Shown here piece by piece: positions 1 through 8,356 of a DNA stretch of 64,000 nt. The notes below the pieces were generated by a model. The model ran no database searches and was not told where the DNA came from. It was given only the letters and a program-made list of their open reading frames with translations. How positions within the stretch are numbered: position 1 is the stretch's first letter; every line of letters starts with the position of its first letter. The position numbers and the translations under genes are program-made. This stretch comes from Pseudacidovorax sp. GTDB taxonomy: Bacteria > Pseudomonadota > Gammaproteobacteria > Burkholderiales > Burkholderiaceae_C. The stretch is from contig NZ_JAGOPN010000002.1 of NCBI RefSeq assembly GCF_017991995.1, forward strand, positions 62,001-126,000, in the 5' to 3' direction.

Positions 1-2
1 CG

Positions 3-602
3 GACCATGGCGAGGTGGCGCACGAATGCTTTGGTCCGGAGCGCACGCTGGCCATGCTGCCCCTGCCGGGCCGCTTCAGCTCTGCCGTGCTGACGGTGCC
101 GGGCGCGCAGGCCTCTCGGCTGTGCAGCCTGCCGGTCGACGCGTTCGCGCAGGAGATCCAGCGCCAGTTCGGCGACGAGCTGGGCCCGCTGCGCGTGGCC
201 GGCGAACGCAACGCCTATCCGCTTGTGGCGACCTATGCCGAACGCTTTGCGGGCCACCGCTTCGCGCTGGCGGGCGATGCCGCCGTGGGCATGCACCCGG
301 TCACTGCCCATGGCTTCAACCTGGGGCTGCAAGGCGTGCGCAGCCTGTGTGCCGCCCTCTCGCAGCGGCCCCTGTCCGACGACCCGGGCCGGGCGGACCG
401 GCTGCAACGGTACGAGCGGGTGCACCGCCGCGAGACGGCGCCGATCTACCACGGCACCAATGCCGTGGCGCGCCTCTATGCCGGACAGACCGGCCCGCAC
501 CGGCTGCTGCGCAGCCTGGTGCTCGAAGCCGCACGCCGGCTGCCGCCGGTGCGCGCCGCCATCACGCGGCAGCTGATCGGAGCCGGTCCCGCACGTTTCT
601 GA
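3..602 (+). CDS. FAD-dependent ubiquinone hydroxylase, C-terminal part (UbiM-like)
   Basis: This is the last 199 residues of a flavin monooxygenase of the UbiH/UbiF/Coq6 family; the N-terminus lies outside the window. The second FAD-binding motif is seen as GDAAVGMHPVTAHGFNLGLQ, followed by an Arg-rich C-terminal helix. Most UbiH-type enzymes have GDAAH and a Pro-x-Ala-Gly-Gln-Gly segment. The GMHPVTAHGFN version matches what I recall of UbiM, a ubiquinone-ring hydroxylase found in some Neisseriales and Burkholderiales. The family assignment is firm and the UbiM assignment is tentative. A convergent hemerythrin gene follows. Confidence 0.75.
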   Translation, partial: DHGEVAHECFGPERTLAMLPLPGRFSSAVLTVPGAQASRLCSLPVDAFAQEIQRQFGDELGPLRVAGERNAYPLVATYAERFAGHRFALAGDAAVGMHPVTAHGFNLGLQGVRSLCAALSQRPLSDDPGRADRLQRYERVHRRETAPIYHGTNAVARLYAGQTGPHRLLRSLVLEAARRLPPVRAAITRQLIGAGPARF

Positions 603-721
603 GCGACTGAAGAGAGGAAATGTCGAGGGCTTCGCGCCTTCGGCCGCGGGCAACCGCTGCGGGCACGCGTGCCGCGCAAGGCGCGAGGCATTCCCTGCCG
701 CCGGCGCGCACGCCAGCGCCA

Positions 722-738
722 GCCCGCCTCAGGCGGGC
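722..738. other. Hairpin holding the hemerythrin stop codon
   Basis: GCCCGCC at 722-728 pairs perfectly with GGCGGGC at 732-738 around the loop TCA, which is the complement of the hemerythrin TGA stop. There is no T-run, so it is not a canonical intrinsic terminator. It may stabilise a 3' end between the two convergent genes. Confidence 0.4.
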
Positions 739-1232
739 GTCGCCACCGCCTCTTCGGCAGCGGGCGAACAGGCCGTGGAGCCACAGCCCTTCATCGGCTC
801 TGCCGGCAGCGCGTGGGGCCGGCCGACCTCGCCGGTCTCCATGTCGAAGCCCACGCTGCGCAGATGCAGCGCGAGGCCGGCGTCCATGGTCTGCGCGTGG
901 TGCACGAACCAGGCGCCCAGCTGGCGCGCCAGCTCGCGCACCAGGGCGAGATCGCCGCGCTGCCCGGCCGCCAGGCCATCGCGCATGGCGTGCAGCACCA
1001 CCTTGTGCTGCACGCTGTGGCAGTTGGCGACGGAAAAGCCCGTGGCCTGCATCCATTGGTCCTCGCGCGAGAAATGGGCATCGGTGTGGTCGATCAGCCC
1101 GCTCCAGCACGCCAGCAGTTGCTCGTCCGGCGCCTGCTCGACGTCGGCCAGCAGCAACACGAATTCCTCATGGGTGCGGTCCATCACGGGGGCGTCCAGC
1201 ACCAGGGCTTCGGACCATTGCAGGGTGGCCAT
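729..1232 (-). CDS. Bacteriohemerythrin (single-domain O2-binding protein)
   Basis: This 167-residue cytoplasmic protein carries the di-iron ligand set of bacterial hemerythrins: His21 and the following HEEF, His53 and Glu57 in HFSRED, His72 and His76 in HSVQH, and His112 with Asp117 in HHAQTMD. The family reversibly binds O2 and serves in oxygen storage, delivery or sensing. I chose the ATG at 1232 because GGAGAG lies 7 bases upstream and the protein then begins MATLQWSEAL, the usual hemerythrin N-terminus; an upstream in-frame extension to 1334 lacks family similarity. The tail after about residue 135 is Pro/Ala-rich and includes two Cys residues of unknown role. Confidence 0.88.
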   Translation of the reverse strand: MATLQWSEALVLDAPVMDRTHEEFVLLLADVEQAPDEQLLACWSGLIDHTDAHFSREDQWMQATGFSVANCHSVQHKVVLHAMRDGLAAGQRGDLALVRELARQLGAWFVHHAQTMDAGLALHLRSVGFDMETGEVGRPHALPAEPMKGCGSTACSPAAEEAVATPA

Positions 1233-1376
1233 CGTCGTCTCTCCACGCAGTTGGTTGGGGGAGATTGCAGGGTAGGCCGGCATGGCAGCCACCGCCTTGA
1301 CGGGGCGCAAGGCAAGCCAAGCCGCTGTCCACACCCAGCCCCGCGCCGCCTCGCTGCCAAGCGGGCCGACGGACGC

Positions 1377-1688
1377 TCAGTGCTTCGCTGCGGCGTTGCG
1401 CTTGCGCGTGGCCGCCGCCTTCTTCGCCGAGGCGGAACGCTCGGCCGCCGTGCGCGAGGCCGACGCCTGGCCCCCTGCATGGCCGCCCTTGCGCGACGGT
1501 GCATGGTTCGCGGCATGGCCGCGGCCCGAGCCGCTCTTCTCGCCGCCCCCGGACTCCTTGTTCACGGTGGCCCAGGCGCGGCGCTCGGCCTCTTTCTCGG
1601 GCACGCCACGCGATTCGTAGCCTTCCTCGATGTGCTCGGCCTGCCGCTTCTGCTTGCCGGTGTAGGCGGACTTGTCGCCACGGGGCAT
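1377..1688 (-). CDS. Small basic protein with KGG-like/stress-type N-terminus
   Basis: This protein has 103 residues. The N-terminal half (MPRGDKSAYTGKQKRQAEHI, then Glu-rich, then WATVNKESGGG) is a widespread small-protein family in Burkholderiales that databases often label 'plasmid stabilisation protein', a name I would not take literally. The C-terminal half is a low-complexity Lys/Arg/Ala tail (AAATRKRNAAAKH) resembling nucleic-acid-binding histone H1-like tails. The start at 1688 is supported by AGGAG 7 bases upstream. Function is unknown; binding of DNA or RNA under stress is an inference from composition. Confidence 0.75.
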   Translation of the reverse strand: MPRGDKSAYTGKQKRQAEHIEEGYESRGVPEKEAERRAWATVNKESGGGEKSGSGRGHAANHAPSRKGGHAGGQASASRTAAERSASAKKAAATRKRNAAAKH

Positions 1689-1831
1689 GGTGATCTCCTG
1701 TGTTGCAAGAAAGCACATGCTCGCCCCGTGGCCGTCTGCGCCTGTAGGCCGAAGCGAAACGGCCCTGTGCGCGGCTGGCGGGGTACGGCGGCCGCGGCGC
1801 CGCCCGCCGGGCGCCGACCTATCATCGGCCG

Positions 1832-2236
1832 ATGCTCGCGAACCTCACGCCCTTCCTCCTCCACTGGGCCATCACCGCCTTCTCGCTCTGGGTGGCCAGC
1901 CACATCTTCCGCGGGCTGCAGTTCGACGGCACGGGCTCGCTGGTGGTGTCGGCATTGCTGCTGGGCCTGGCCAATGCCATCGTCAAGCCGCTGCTGATCT
2001 TCCTGACGCTGCCGCTCACGCTGCTGACCTTCGGCCTGTTCCTGCTGGTCATCAACGCGCTGATGATCCTGCTGGTGGCGGCGCTGGTGAAGGGCTTCCG
2101 GGTGTCGGGTTTCTGGACCGCCCTGTTCGCCAGCATCTTCATCTCGCTGCTGAGCATGCTGATCGGCACGCTGGTGGACGGCGGCGACCCGGCCACCCGC
2201 ATCCAGCTGCCGCAAGGCACGGGCAACTGGCTCTAG
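1832..2236 (+). CDS. Phage-holin-like inner membrane protein (YvlD/holin 4_2 family)
   Basis: A 134-residue protein with four predicted membrane segments at about residues 8-25, 32-55, 60-85 and 90-112. The sequence ANAIVKPLLIFLTLPLTLLT is the hallmark of the family known as phage holin 4 superfamily/YvlD. Members are chromosomal, are not part of prophages, and have no established function. Nothing phage-like surrounds the gene here. It stands alone, divergent from the small basic protein gene. Confidence 0.82.
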   Translation: MLANLTPFLLHWAITAFSLWVASHIFRGLQFDGTGSLVVSALLLGLANAIVKPLLIFLTLPLTLLTFGLFLLVINALMILLVAALVKGFRVSGFWTALFASIFISLLSMLIGTLVDGGDPATRIQLPQGTGNWL

Positions 2237-2241
2237 CGCCC

Positions 2242-2274
2242 GCCGCGCCTGCCGCGCCTGCCGCGCCTGCCGCG
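2242..2274. repeat. 9-bp tandem repeat, three and two-thirds copies
   Basis: The unit GCCGCGCCT occurs three times without mismatch (2242-2268), followed by the partial unit GCCGCG. It begins 6 bases after the stop codon of the holin-like gene. It may be slippage-prone and is a candidate length polymorphism. Confidence 0.7.
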
Positions 2275-2434
2275 GGGCACGGTCGTCACACACGTCACGC
2301 CCGCCCGCTTTCCGTTCACCAATCTGCAAGCCTGTTAAAGAAGCGACGCGTGTGCGCGCCGCTTTTGACGGTGTTGGGCCGCCGAGTGCGGCTTTCAGGA
2401 CAACAGGCCATGGCGATCGCCGTGCAGCTGCCCA

Positions 2435-2452
2435 GAATCGACAGAACGATTC
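2435..2452. promoter_or_regulatory. Short inverted repeat in the lipoprotein leader
   Basis: GAATCG (2435-2440) and CGATTC (2447-2452) flank a 6-base spacer, 25 bases upstream of the lipoprotein start. It could be a small operator or leader hairpin. Six-base arms alone are weak evidence. Confidence 0.3.
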
Positions 2453-2476
2453 ACAGGGAGCCGGCAAGGAGACGTC

Positions 2477-3244
2477 ATGAGACGCGCCATTTCGATCTGC
2501 GTGGTCGCTGCGATGCTCGCCGCATGCGCGGGCCGACCACAGCCAGACAACACGCCCGTCAGTGCCACCCCGGGCCATCCGCTGCCGCATCCGCGCGTGG
2601 AGATCTTCTACAACGCCGAGCCCGAACTGGTGGTGCGCGACTCGGGGGCCATTCCCGCCGTGGGCCTGATCGGGCTGCTGGGCCCCGTGGGTGCGCTGGC
2701 GGCGATGGGCGTCGATGCCCTCAGCCGCGGCAACGCGACCCAGCAGGCCGGCGAGCGCAGCCAGCGCTTCACGCAGGCCGTGCGCGGCGAGGGCAGTGAC
2801 CTCGCCCTCAACCACGAGTACGCGCAGCGCCTGGCCGAGGCGCTGCGTTCGACCGGCCGCGAGGTCAAGCTCACGCCCGCGGCACGCGCCCTGGGCACGG
2901 CCGGGGAACTGCACCTGGAGGGGCTGACGCCCACGCCGGGCCATGACGTGCTGCTGTTGCGCATCTCCACCGCCTACTGGGCGCCCGACCTGGGTTCGAG
3001 CTTCCGACCCTATGCCCGGGTGGAGTACGCGCTGCGCGACGACCAGCTGGCGCCGCTGGCCTGGGATTCGGTGTCGTTCCGGTCGGCCGAGCCCCGCTAC
3101 TACGACTACGACACGCTGCTGAAGGAGAACCGCACCGCCTACGACGGCCTGCGCCAGGCGCTGTTCGCGACCCTTCCCGGCGTGATGCGCAAGAACTTCC
3201 CCAGCCTCCCGACGCCCGCGCTCCGCACCGCCGGAACGCCCTGA
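2477..3244 (+). CDS. Predicted lipoprotein of unknown function
   Basis: This 255-residue protein starts with a lipoprotein signal peptide (MRRAISICVVAAMLAACAG) with Cys17 as the probable lipidated residue. After a Pro-rich linker there is a Gly/Ala-rich stretch around residues 60-75 (AVGLIGLLGPVGALAAMGVD), which resembles an amphipathic or membrane-interacting segment. The rest is a soluble alpha/beta domain. AAGGAG lies 7 bases before the ATG. I recognise no named family. It is probably anchored to the inner or outer membrane facing the periplasm. Confidence 0.8.
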   Translation: MRRAISICVVAAMLAACAGRPQPDNTPVSATPGHPLPHPRVEIFYNAEPELVVRDSGAIPAVGLIGLLGPVGALAAMGVDALSRGNATQQAGERSQRFTQAVRGEGSDLALNHEYAQRLAEALRSTGREVKLTPAARALGTAGELHLEGLTPTPGHDVLLLRISTAYWAPDLGSSFRPYARVEYALRDDQLAPLAWDSVSFRSAEPRYYDYDTLLKENRTAYDGLRQALFATLPGVMRKNFPSLPTPALRTAGTP

Positions 3245-3283
3245 CCGGCCCCTCGCGCCTCACCCCGATTCCCTCCCATCCCC

Positions 3284-4081
3284 ATGATCGACTCGCCCCC
3301 CTCACCCACTCTCGAACGCACGGGCCCCTTCGTCCCGGACGGCTGGCGCAGCCTGGTGGAGCCGCTGTGCGAACTCAAGGAGGCGCTGGACCATGCCGTG
3401 CGCTGGCCCGAGCACATGCCCCGGCACGGCCGTGCCGCACAGGTCCTGGCCACGCACGGCCTGACGCTGCAACAGGCCGCCGCGCTCCGGACCTCCCACC
3501 TGCCCGACCGCTTTGCCCGGCATCTGCTGGGCGACTGGTTCGCCGCCACCGGCGAGCCCGTCGGCACCTGGGAGCGCAGCAGCCTGCCCCCCTGGTGCAC
3601 GCTCGGCTGGGTGCGCAAGGACGCCTATCGCCTCACGCCCGAGCGGCCACAGGCGCGGTTGCGCGCCCTCGTGGACGAACTCCATGCGGACCCCGAAGCC
3701 ATGGACGCCACCGCCCATGGCCTGGCCGGCATCCCCCTCTTCTGGGCCGGCGAGGGCAAGAACCGCTGTCAGCTCTACCGCCTGGCCGGACGCGCACGGG
3801 TGGGCAGGCTCAGCCTGTACGCGGCGCCCGACCTGTCCGCCTGGCGCCTGGCGCCGGTGATGGGCGCCCGGCATGTGGTGGCGCTCATCGCGCCCGACGG
3901 GCGGGTGCAGCTGCTGCCGTTCGGCCGGGCCTCCAGGCCGCTGCTGCTCGCACTGGGCGTGACGTGGCGGCCCCGGCCCGTGCTGCGGCCCTGGATCGAG
4001 TCGCTGCAGCGCGGCCAGCCCATGCCGCATGTCCAGGCCGAGTACCGGTTGCGCGCGTCGATCCTCGCGCCGGCGGCCTGA
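3284..4081 (+). CDS. Hypothetical protein, unrecognised
   Basis: A 265-residue protein without a signal peptide or membrane segments. It has normal high-GC codon usage for this genome, and it begins 39 bases after the lipoprotein gene in the same direction, so the two may be co-transcribed. It is rich in Arg, Pro, Leu and Trp (for example LPPWCTLGWVRKDAYRLTPE). I see no catalytic or nucleotide-binding motif and cannot assign a family. It ends 14 bases before the convergent MFS gene. Confidence 0.65.
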   Translation: MIDSPPSPTLERTGPFVPDGWRSLVEPLCELKEALDHAVRWPEHMPRHGRAAQVLATHGLTLQQAAALRTSHLPDRFARHLLGDWFAATGEPVGTWERSSLPPWCTLGWVRKDAYRLTPERPQARLRALVDELHADPEAMDATAHGLAGIPLFWAGEGKNRCQLYRLAGRARVGRLSLYAAPDLSAWRLAPVMGARHVVALIAPDGRVQLLPFGRASRPLLLALGVTWRPRPVLRPWIESLQRGQPMPHVQAEYRLRASILAPAA

Positions 4082-4095
4082 GAAGAGCGCCTGAC

Positions 4096-5334
4096 TCAGG
4101 ACGGGCGCGAGGGCGCCTCTTCCACCGGCGGAGGGCTGAACAGGTAGGGCAGCAGGCCCGCCAGCAGCAGCGCCGCCGCACAGCCGAAGATGGCGGCGAA
4201 GGCGCCATCCACCGGCCAGCCGCGGCGCTGGCCCGCCTCGGCGATCAGGCCGAAGGCCCAGGAGGCACCGGCGGAGCCCAGAAAGACGCAGGTGTTCAGA
4301 ACGCCCAGGCCCCGTCCGCGCAGCGCCGCCGGCACCAGCGCGCGGCCGTGGCTCATCACCAGCGGATGCAGCATGCCGGCCGTGACCACGAAGGTCAGCA
4401 GGGTCAGGTCCAGCGCCAGACCGACCGCGGGCCAGGCCGTGAGCGCCAGGGCCGCCGAGAACGAGAAGGCCGTCCAGCCCGCCACGGTGGTACGCAGCGA
4501 GCTGCGGCGCACCACCAGCGGAATGGTCAGCGCGCCCAGGATGCCCCCAGCGCTCACCACCATCAGCGCCAGTCCCCGCGCATCGGCCCCCAGCCCGAAG
4601 ACCTGCGCGAAGTAGGGCCCGCCCCAGGCATTGCGGAAACTGGTGCCTGCCGCCATGGCGATGCACATCGGGATGAGCGTCCACAGCGCCCTGCGGCGCA
4701 GCAGGCCGGCGCTGGCCAGCACCATGGCGGCCGGGCTTTCCTGCCGGGCCAGGGCATGGCCCTGGTCGCGCACATGCCGCCACACGCCGATGCAGGCGAG
4801 CAGCATCGCGACGCCGCCGAGCGCGATGGCCGGCCGCCAGCCGATGCGATGCGCCGCCCAGCCCAGTGGCGCCGTGGCCACCAGCGAGCCCACCATGCCC
4901 ACGGCATTGGCCCGGCTGATGAAGGCGGCGAAGCGCGCGGGCGGCAACTGCTCGGCCGCGTAATGCATCAGCCCCATGAAGACCGGTGCGCAGGCCAGCC
5001 CCAGGCCCGCCTGCGCCACCATGGCGGCGGCGCCATTGGGCGCCCCGACCAGCAGGGCCGCCGACACCACGCCGATGGCCAGCAGCCAGCGGCTGGGACG
5101 GCCCACGCCCCAGCGGTCGAAGGCCACGCCGACCGGGACCTGGGCGATGGCGAAGGCCAGGAAGAAGCTGGAAGACAACGCACCGAAGCCGGCGGGTGAG
5201 AGCGCCAGGTCGTGCTGCAGCTCCGGCGCGATGACCGCGAGGCAGCTGCGGAAGAACTGGCTGAGGGAGAAGGCGAAGGTCAGCGCGACGAGGCCGCGCG
5301 AGGTGGCTGACGGGGACGGCATGTGGAGGGCCAT
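4096..5334 (-). CDS. MFS transporter
   Basis: This 412-residue integral membrane protein has the twelve-helix hydrophobic pattern of the major facilitator superfamily. The loop between helices 2 and 3 reads VGVAFDRWGVGRPSRWLLAI, a degenerate form of the MFS motif A (G-x-x-x-D-R-x-G-R-R). The closest general type is the sugar phosphate/aromatic acid or DHA-like symporter group, but the substrate cannot be read from sequence. The ATG at 5334 gives the family N-terminus; a second ATG at 5322 is also possible. It lies 70 bases downstream of the acetoacetate-CoA ligase gene in the same direction, so the two may share a transcript and the substrate could be a short acid. Confidence 0.85.
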   Translation of the reverse strand: MALHMPSPSATSRGLVALTFAFSLSQFFRSCLAVIAPELQHDLALSPAGFGALSSSFFLAFAIAQVPVGVAFDRWGVGRPSRWLLAIGVVSAALLVGAPNGAAAMVAQAGLGLACAPVFMGLMHYAAEQLPPARFAAFISRANAVGMVGSLVATAPLGWAAHRIGWRPAIALGGVAMLLACIGVWRHVRDQGHALARQESPAAMVLASAGLLRRRALWTLIPMCIAMAAGTSFRNAWGGPYFAQVFGLGADARGLALMVVSAGGILGALTIPLVVRRSSLRTTVAGWTAFSFSAALALTAWPAVGLALDLTLLTFVVTAGMLHPLVMSHGRALVPAALRGRGLGVLNTCVFLGSAGASWAFGLIAEAGQRRGWPVDGAFAAIFGCAAALLLAGLLPYLFSPPPVEEAPSRPS

Positions 5335-5404
5335 TGTCCGGCCCCCGCCGCAGCGCCATCGACCACCGGCGCGACAGGCCGGTCGCCCGGCCGCCGTCGC
5401 TGGC

Positions 5405-7456
5405 TCAGGCTGCGGCCTGCGCCCGCCGTTCCGCCAGCGCCACGTACCAGCCCAGGCAGCCCGGGTTGGCCATCGCCTCCTTGTTGACCACCTTGTCGAT
5501 GGGCTGTCCCAGCAGCAGCTTCTTGATCGGCAGTTCCTGCTTCTTGCCCGAGAGGGTGCGCGGGATCTCGGCCACCTGGAAGATGTCGTCGGGCAGGAAG
5601 CGCGGCGACAGGCTGGCGCGGATGGCGTCATTGAGCTTGCGGCGCATGGCCTCGTCCAGCGCCACGCCGGGACGCAGCACCACGAAGAGCGGCATGTAGC
5701 TGTCGCGGCCCAGGTACTCCAGGTCGACCACCATGGAGTCGAGCACCTCGGGCAGCGACTCCACCGCGTTGTAGATCTCGCTGGTGCCCATGCGCAGGCC
5801 CTGGCGGTTGATGGTGGCGTCGCTGCGGCCGTAGATGACGCAGCCGCCGTCCGCACCCACCTTGAGCCAGTCGCCATGCCGCCAGACGCCGGGATAGGTG
5901 TCGAAGTAGCTCGACAGGTAGCGCGCGTTGCCCGGGTCGTTCCAGAAGTACAGCGGCATGGAGGGAATGGGCTCGGTGCAGACCAGTTCGCCCACCTCGC
6001 CGATCACGGCTTGGCCGTTCTCGTTCCAGGCATGGACGGCGGCGCCCATGAAGCGGCACTGCATCTGGCCCGGCACCTCGGGCAGCTCGCGGTTGCCGCC
6101 GACGAAGGCGCCGCAGAAGTCCGTGCCCCCAGAAATGTTGCACCACCAGGCCTCGCCATCGGCGCCGCCCTTGAGCGCGCCGGCCTTCGGCACGAGGCCG
6201 GCGGCGAGCTTCGCTTCCTGCATCTGCGCACTGCCCCAGCGCTGCACCTCCTCCGCCAACGGCGAGCCGGTGCTGCCCAGCGCGCGCACGCGCGAGATGT
6301 CGCCGCAATCCACCGCGCGCACGCCGGCCTTCATGCAGTTGCTGAAGTAGGCCGCGCCGGCGCCGAAGAAGGTCACGCCGTGGCGCGCCACGAAGCGCCA
6401 CAGCACCGACCAGTCGGGCTGCTCCTTGCTGTGGGCCGGATGGCCGTCGTAGAGCACACAGGTAGTGCCCGACACCAGGCCCGACAGCTGCGCATTCCAC
6501 ATCACCCAGCCGGTGGAGCTGAACCAGTGGAAGCGCTCGCCGAAGCTGTTGGCCGCGTAGCTGCTGCCCAGGTCGTAATGGATCTGCGACAGCGCCATCG
6601 ACATCAGGATGCCGCCCTGGCCGTGCACGATGGGCTTGGGCAGGCCGGTGGTGCCGCTGGAATAGACGATCCACACCGGGTGGTCGAAGGGCAGCCATTC
6701 GGGCGCGAAGGCCGCGACCTCGGCATCGTCCCGGCCGCTGGCGGTGGTCCAGTCGATGTCATGCGGCAACGGCTCGGCCGCATGCGGCGTGCGCAGCAGC
6801 AGCAGGCGCTCGGCGGTGGGCAGCTGCGCGCGCAGCTCGCGCACCACCGCGCTGCGGTCCAGCGCCTTCTGGCCGTAGTGCACGCCGTCGACGGCGATCA
6901 GCACCTTGGGCTCGATCTGCCGGAAGCGGTCGGCCACGGCGGCGGTGCCCATGTCGGGCGCGCACACGCTCCACACGGCGCCGATGCTGGAGCAGGCCAG
7001 AAAGGCCACCATGGTCTCGGGGATGTTGGGCAGGTAGGCCGCCACGCGGTCGCCGCGCTTCACGCCCAGAGCCTTGAGCGAGAGCGCCACCGATGCGATC
7101 TGGCGCTGGAGCTCGGGCCAGGACATCTCGCGCACCTCGCCCGCCTCGTTCTCACTGACGATGGCCGGCATGCCCGCCGCATGGGCGGGCTCGACGTGGC
7201 GCAGCACCTGCCACGCGTAGTTGACCTGCGCGCCCGGGAACCACACGGCCCCCGGCATGCGTCGGTCTGCCAGCACCGCGCGGTGCGGCGTGGGCGACTG
7301 GATGCCCGCATAGTCCCAGATGGCCTGCCAGAAGCCATGCAGGTCGGTCACCGACCATTGCCACAGCGCGTCGTAGCTGTCGAACACCAGGCCGCGGTGG
7401 TCGCGCAGCCAGTTCTGGAAGAGGCGGATCTGGGGAACGTAGGCGGGAGCGGTCAT
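5405..7456 (-). CDS. Acetoacetate-CoA ligase
   Basis: A 683-residue adenylate-forming enzyme that activates acetoacetate to acetoacetyl-CoA with ATP. The AMP-binding P-loop is IVYSSGTTGLPKPIVHGQGG, the acetyl-CoA-synthetase-type core WFSSTGWVMWN follows, and the C-terminal catalytic Lys is in RTLSGKKQELPIKKLLLG. The length and the N-terminal FQNWLRDHRG region fit acetoacetyl-CoA synthetases rather than acetyl-CoA synthetases. Two enzymes elsewhere in the window (fumarylacetoacetase and the beta-keto acid cleavage enzyme) belong to families that produce acetoacetate. The gene diverges from the TetR gene across a 159-base region with two palindromes. Confidence 0.92.
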   Translation of the reverse strand: MTAPAYVPQIRLFQNWLRDHRGLVFDSYDALWQWSVTDLHGFWQAIWDYAGIQSPTPHRAVLADRRMPGAVWFPGAQVNYAWQVLRHVEPAHAAGMPAIVSENEAGEVREMSWPELQRQIASVALSLKALGVKRGDRVAAYLPNIPETMVAFLACSSIGAVWSVCAPDMGTAAVADRFRQIEPKVLIAVDGVHYGQKALDRSAVVRELRAQLPTAERLLLLRTPHAAEPLPHDIDWTTASGRDDAEVAAFAPEWLPFDHPVWIVYSSGTTGLPKPIVHGQGGILMSMALSQIHYDLGSSYAANSFGERFHWFSSTGWVMWNAQLSGLVSGTTCVLYDGHPAHSKEQPDWSVLWRFVARHGVTFFGAGAAYFSNCMKAGVRAVDCGDISRVRALGSTGSPLAEEVQRWGSAQMQEAKLAAGLVPKAGALKGGADGEAWWCNISGGTDFCGAFVGGNRELPEVPGQMQCRFMGAAVHAWNENGQAVIGEVGELVCTEPIPSMPLYFWNDPGNARYLSSYFDTYPGVWRHGDWLKVGADGGCVIYGRSDATINRQGLRMGTSEIYNAVESLPEVLDSMVVDLEYLGRDSYMPLFVVLRPGVALDEAMRRKLNDAIRASLSPRFLPDDIFQVAEIPRTLSGKKQELPIKKLLLGQPIDKVVNKEAMANPGCLGWYVALAERRAQAAA

Positions 7457-7571
7457 CCGGCCAGCGTAGTGCGGCAGTGCAGCACGCTCAATGCGGATTG
7501 GCCCCAGCCGCGTCGTCTGCGCGACTGGCGCCGCCCACCCGGTGCCGTGGCAGGGAGCGGCGGCTCATGGT

Positions 7572-7608
7572 TTGTACGTGTGTGCAAGACTGTTGTACGG
7601 TCGTTCAA
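7572..7608. promoter_or_regulatory. Two tandem operator-like palindromes before the TetR gene
   Basis: TTGTACGTGTGTGCAA (7572-7587) and TTGTACGGTCGTTCAA (7593-7608) are 16-base imperfect palindromes with arms of the type TTGnACG and CGTnCAA. They start exactly 21 bases apart, two turns of the helix, which suits two repressor dimers on one face of DNA. The second ends 7 bases before the TetR ATG. The likely ligand is the adjacent TetR protein acting as an autoregulator of its operon. Confidence 0.7.
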
Positions 7609-7615
7609 TAGGCGC

Positions 7616-8356
7616 ATGAGTGCCCGGCCGACCTCCGCTCCTACCGCGCGCCGCGCGGCCCGTGGCGCAGCCGCCGAGCCCCGTCCGGACCGCCGCCACG
7701 CCATCCTGCTGGCGGCCGAAAAGCTCTTCGCCCGCCACGGCTACCACGCCGTGAGCATCCGCCAGATCGCCGACGAAGCCGGCGTGCCGCTGGCGCTGGT
7801 GGGCTACTACTTCGGCCCCAAGAATGCGCTGTTCGAGGCCATCTTCGAGCACTGGAACCAGACCATCGAGCGTCGGCTGGCCGCGCTGGCCGCGGTGCCC
7901 ATCGACCCGGCCAACGCAAAGACCCTGCCACGCATCATCGACGCCTTCACCGCGCCGGTGCTGGCCCTGCGCGCCAGCAGCGAAGGCGAGTACTACGCGC
8001 GGCTGGTGGCCCGCGAGCTCTCGCACGTCACCGAAGAGGCCGACCGCGTGCTGCGCCATTACTTCGACCCGCTGGCCAACGCCTTCATCGACGCCCTGCA
8101 GCGCGCCCTGCCCCATGCCACGCGGGCGCAGGTGGCCTGGGGCTATCAGTTCGCGCTCGGCGCGCTGCTGCACCACCTGACCGATACCCGGGTGGAGCGC
8201 CTGTCCGGCGGCGAGGCCCAGGCCAACGATGCGGCCGGCAGCGCACTGCTGGTGGCCTTCATCGCCGGCGGGCTGCGCGCCGCCATGCCCCGTCCCCGCG
8301 CCGCCCGCACGACCGCGGCGCCTGCCAAGAAGACCAACCCACGGAGACAAGCCTGA
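7616..8356 (+). CDS. TetR-family transcriptional regulator
   Basis: This is a 246-residue protein. Residues about 24-75 form the TetR helix-turn-helix (RHAILLAAEKLFARHGYHAV, then IRQIADEAGVPLALVGYYFG). The C-terminal ligand and dimerisation domain is all-helical, and the last 25 residues are Ala/Arg/Lys-rich. The ATG at 7616 has only a weak ribosome-binding sequence (AATAGG). A much longer in-frame open reading frame upstream is coding-strand noise opposite the ligase gene. The stop overlaps the start of the next gene (TGATG), so the regulator heads the ABC transporter operon. It probably represses its own operon and possibly the divergent ligase gene. Confidence 0.9.
   Translation: MSARPTSAPTARRAARGAAAEPRPDRRHAILLAAEKLFARHGYHAVSIRQIADEAGVPLALVGYYFGPKNALFEAIFEHWNQTIERRLAALAAVPIDPANAKTLPRIIDAFTAPVLALRASSEGEYYARLVARELSHVTEEADRVLRHYFDPLANAFIDALQRALPHATRAQVAWGYQFALGALLHHLTDTRVERLSGGEAQANDAAGSALLVAFIAGGLRAAMPRPRAARTTAAPAKKTNPRRQA

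Noticed and set aside
1832..2236. Holin-like gene as evidence for a prophage
   Set aside because: This holin superfamily includes many chromosomal genes, and no other phage gene is nearby.
4976..7615. Very long plus-strand reading frame in front of the TetR gene
   Set aside because: It runs antisense through the ligase gene, has Gly/His/Arg-rich shadow composition and no family similarity; only the part from 7616 is a gene.
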